Position numbers and translations under genes: made by a program
Notes under the pieces: generated by a model
The model's input: the letters and a program-made list of their open reading frames with translations, nothing else
What the model was told of the DNA's origin: nothing
The model's database searches: none
Shown: piece after piece, positions 51,075-51,671 of the stretch
Layout of the letters: every line of letters starts with the position of its first letter
Position numbering within the stretch: the stretch's first letter is position 1
NCBI RefSeq assembly: GCF_947367125.1
Contig: NZ_CANBCQ010000012.1
Span: forward strand, 1 to 51,671
Source of the DNA: an uncultured Lactobacillus sp.
GTDB lineage: Bacteria; Bacillota; Bacilli; Lactobacillales; Lactobacillaceae
Length of the DNA: 51,671 bases
Direction: 5' to 3'

Positions 51075-51340
51075 TGTGATTAATAAGTGATAATATCTCA
51101 ATCTCTCTTACTGGAGGTTATAGCTAGTGACAAGGAGTGATTTAACTATGAAATATGAAGAACAGTACAAGACTATCAAAGAACCAGTTGATCACAACGG
51201 CAATAAAAAATGAACTGTCCTGAAACTAGGCGTCTCTACTAGACGGCTCAATCGCAGAATTACCCAACACCATGCCAAAAGAAAAACGGCCTTCGTTCAT
51301 AAGAACAAAGACCGCAAACTTGTTAATTATCTCACCACAG
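51075..51340 (+). pseudogene. 5' fragment of an ISNCY (IS1202-like) transposase with its upstream region
   Basis: The frame opens at ATG 51148 (AAGGAGTG upstream): MKYEEQYKTIKEPVDHNGNK, then TGA at about 51211, then continues VLKLGVSTRRLNRRI and TAFVHKNKDRK. This resembles the helix-turn-helix N terminus of ISNCY transposases (GVSxRxVNRxI ... GFVHGNRGRKP). The rest of the gene is missing. The upstream 51075-51100 matches the remnant at 42231. Confidence 0.65.
51285..51318 (-). terminator. Terminator formed by transposase-derived sequence
   Basis: Minus-strand GGTCTTTGTTC-TTAT-GAACGAAGGCC then GTTTTTC, 25 bases past the stop of the 80-codon membrane gene. The same bases encode AFVHKNKDR in the transposase remnant on the other strand. 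Confidence 0.65.
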
Positions 51341-51583
51341 TTATTTTTTATCACACACAGATTTTTTACTATTACCTATCCTTTTAATTATTAGACCTAT
51401 ACTCCATAATACAATAATTGAGATTAACATTCTTGTAAGATCTTCACTTATATAACTTTTAATTTCATCAGGCTGTCCAAAAGTATAAATTGTACCAATT
51501 AATAAAATTTGCATGCTATTGTTAAAAATATCCTGAGCATATCTATCGAACCATTTATACAAATACTTTTTGCAGAGGAACAT
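51341..51583 (-). pseudogene. Membrane-protein gene truncated at its 5' end by an IS256-like element
   Basis: 80 codons remain after an ATG at 51583, with two hydrophobic helices (about residues 23-37 and 51-67) and a Lys-rich C terminus. No ribosome binding site precedes the ATG. The reading frame continues open into the IS256-like end that begins 11 bases upstream. So the original start was probably displaced by the insertion. Function unknown. Confidence 0.5.
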
Positions 51584-51593
51584 AATAACTACT

Positions 51594-51671
51594 AGAGACT
51601 GTAAAATAGTTTGTGTAAGGATGAATGATTCCTTAAATTTATTTCTTTAAACATTAGAAAAAGGAGTTCCT
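51594..51671 (+). mobile_element. Left end of an IS256-family insertion sequence (partial)
   Basis: AGAGACTGTAAAATAGTTTG resembles terminal inverted repeats of IS256-family elements of lactobacilli (IS1201 group). The window ends in AAAAAGGAG, a good ribosome binding site for a rightward transposase gene lying just outside. The direct target repeat could not be checked. Confidence 0.55.

Noticed and set aside
1..51671. Search for tRNA, rRNA, CRISPR arrays, prophage structural genes or an integrase
   Set aside because: None could be supported by reading the sequence; the only mobile traces are insertion-sequence remnants.

Overview
The window is low-GC chromosomal DNA of a Lactobacillus from the acidophilus/helveticus/crispatus group of the L. 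delbrueckii clade (genus firm, species not assigned). The evidence is a very large cell-envelope subtilase ending in three S-layer-associated (SLAP) modules, a SEC10/PgrA-type secreted protein, a choloylglycine-hydrolase family enzyme, an aspartate decarboxylase/aspartate:alanine exchanger pair, strong GGAGG ribosome binding sites, and IS256-, ISNCY- and possibly ISL3-like debris. I see no rRNA, tRNA or CRISPR array.

Layout. 0.1-9.2 kb: translation and metabolism genes (efp, coaA, an SGNH hydrolase), a polar amino-acid ABC importer with a trailing GNAT gene behind an unusual T-box leader, a HelD-type helicase, a membrane-anchored matrixin-like protease and a histidine phosphatase. 9.3-13.8 kb: the aspD-aspT operon, followed by the ruins of a second aspT-like unit that keeps a related promoter and operator. 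13.8-24 kb: a BceAB-type ABC module, a TcaA-like membrane protein, a DUF4145 protein, a P-type ATPase behind an attenuator-type leader, a lone mannose-family EIIA with small genes, and a type I asparaginase. 24-33.6 kb: the SEC10/PgrA protein, a TetR regulator, hpt, a GNAT gene, a large protein made of three copies of an unknown module, a truncated polysaccharide locus (GT2-flippase chimera, Wzy-like polymerase, PGRP-type amidase) and the choloylglycine hydrolase. 33.6-42.3 kb: the SLAP-anchored subtilase, a solitary maltodextrin-binding lipoprotein at the end of a decayed operon, two small secreted proteins and a 40-codon Abi-like remnant. 42.3-46 kb: the dTDP-rhamnose operon rmlBACD. 46-51.7 kb: an accessory block with a MerR-methyltransferase fusion, an unrecognised soluble/4-TM gene pair, and an XRE-ImmA metallopeptidase with its partner gene, dotted with insertion-sequence relics and ending at the left end of an IS256-like element.

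The items most worth following up are: the T-box leader with one specifier stem but two antiterminator/terminator modules, the first bracketed by an 11-bp inverted repeat; the unidentified structured leader before a P-type ATPase that lacks the usual M6 aspartate; the 47.2-48.5 kb gene pair together with the XRE-ImmA pair as a candidate defence island; the triplicated 715-residue protein; and the in-frame GT2/Wzx chimera that records deletion of the centre of a polysaccharide cluster. All assignments come from reading motifs and context; no database search was run.
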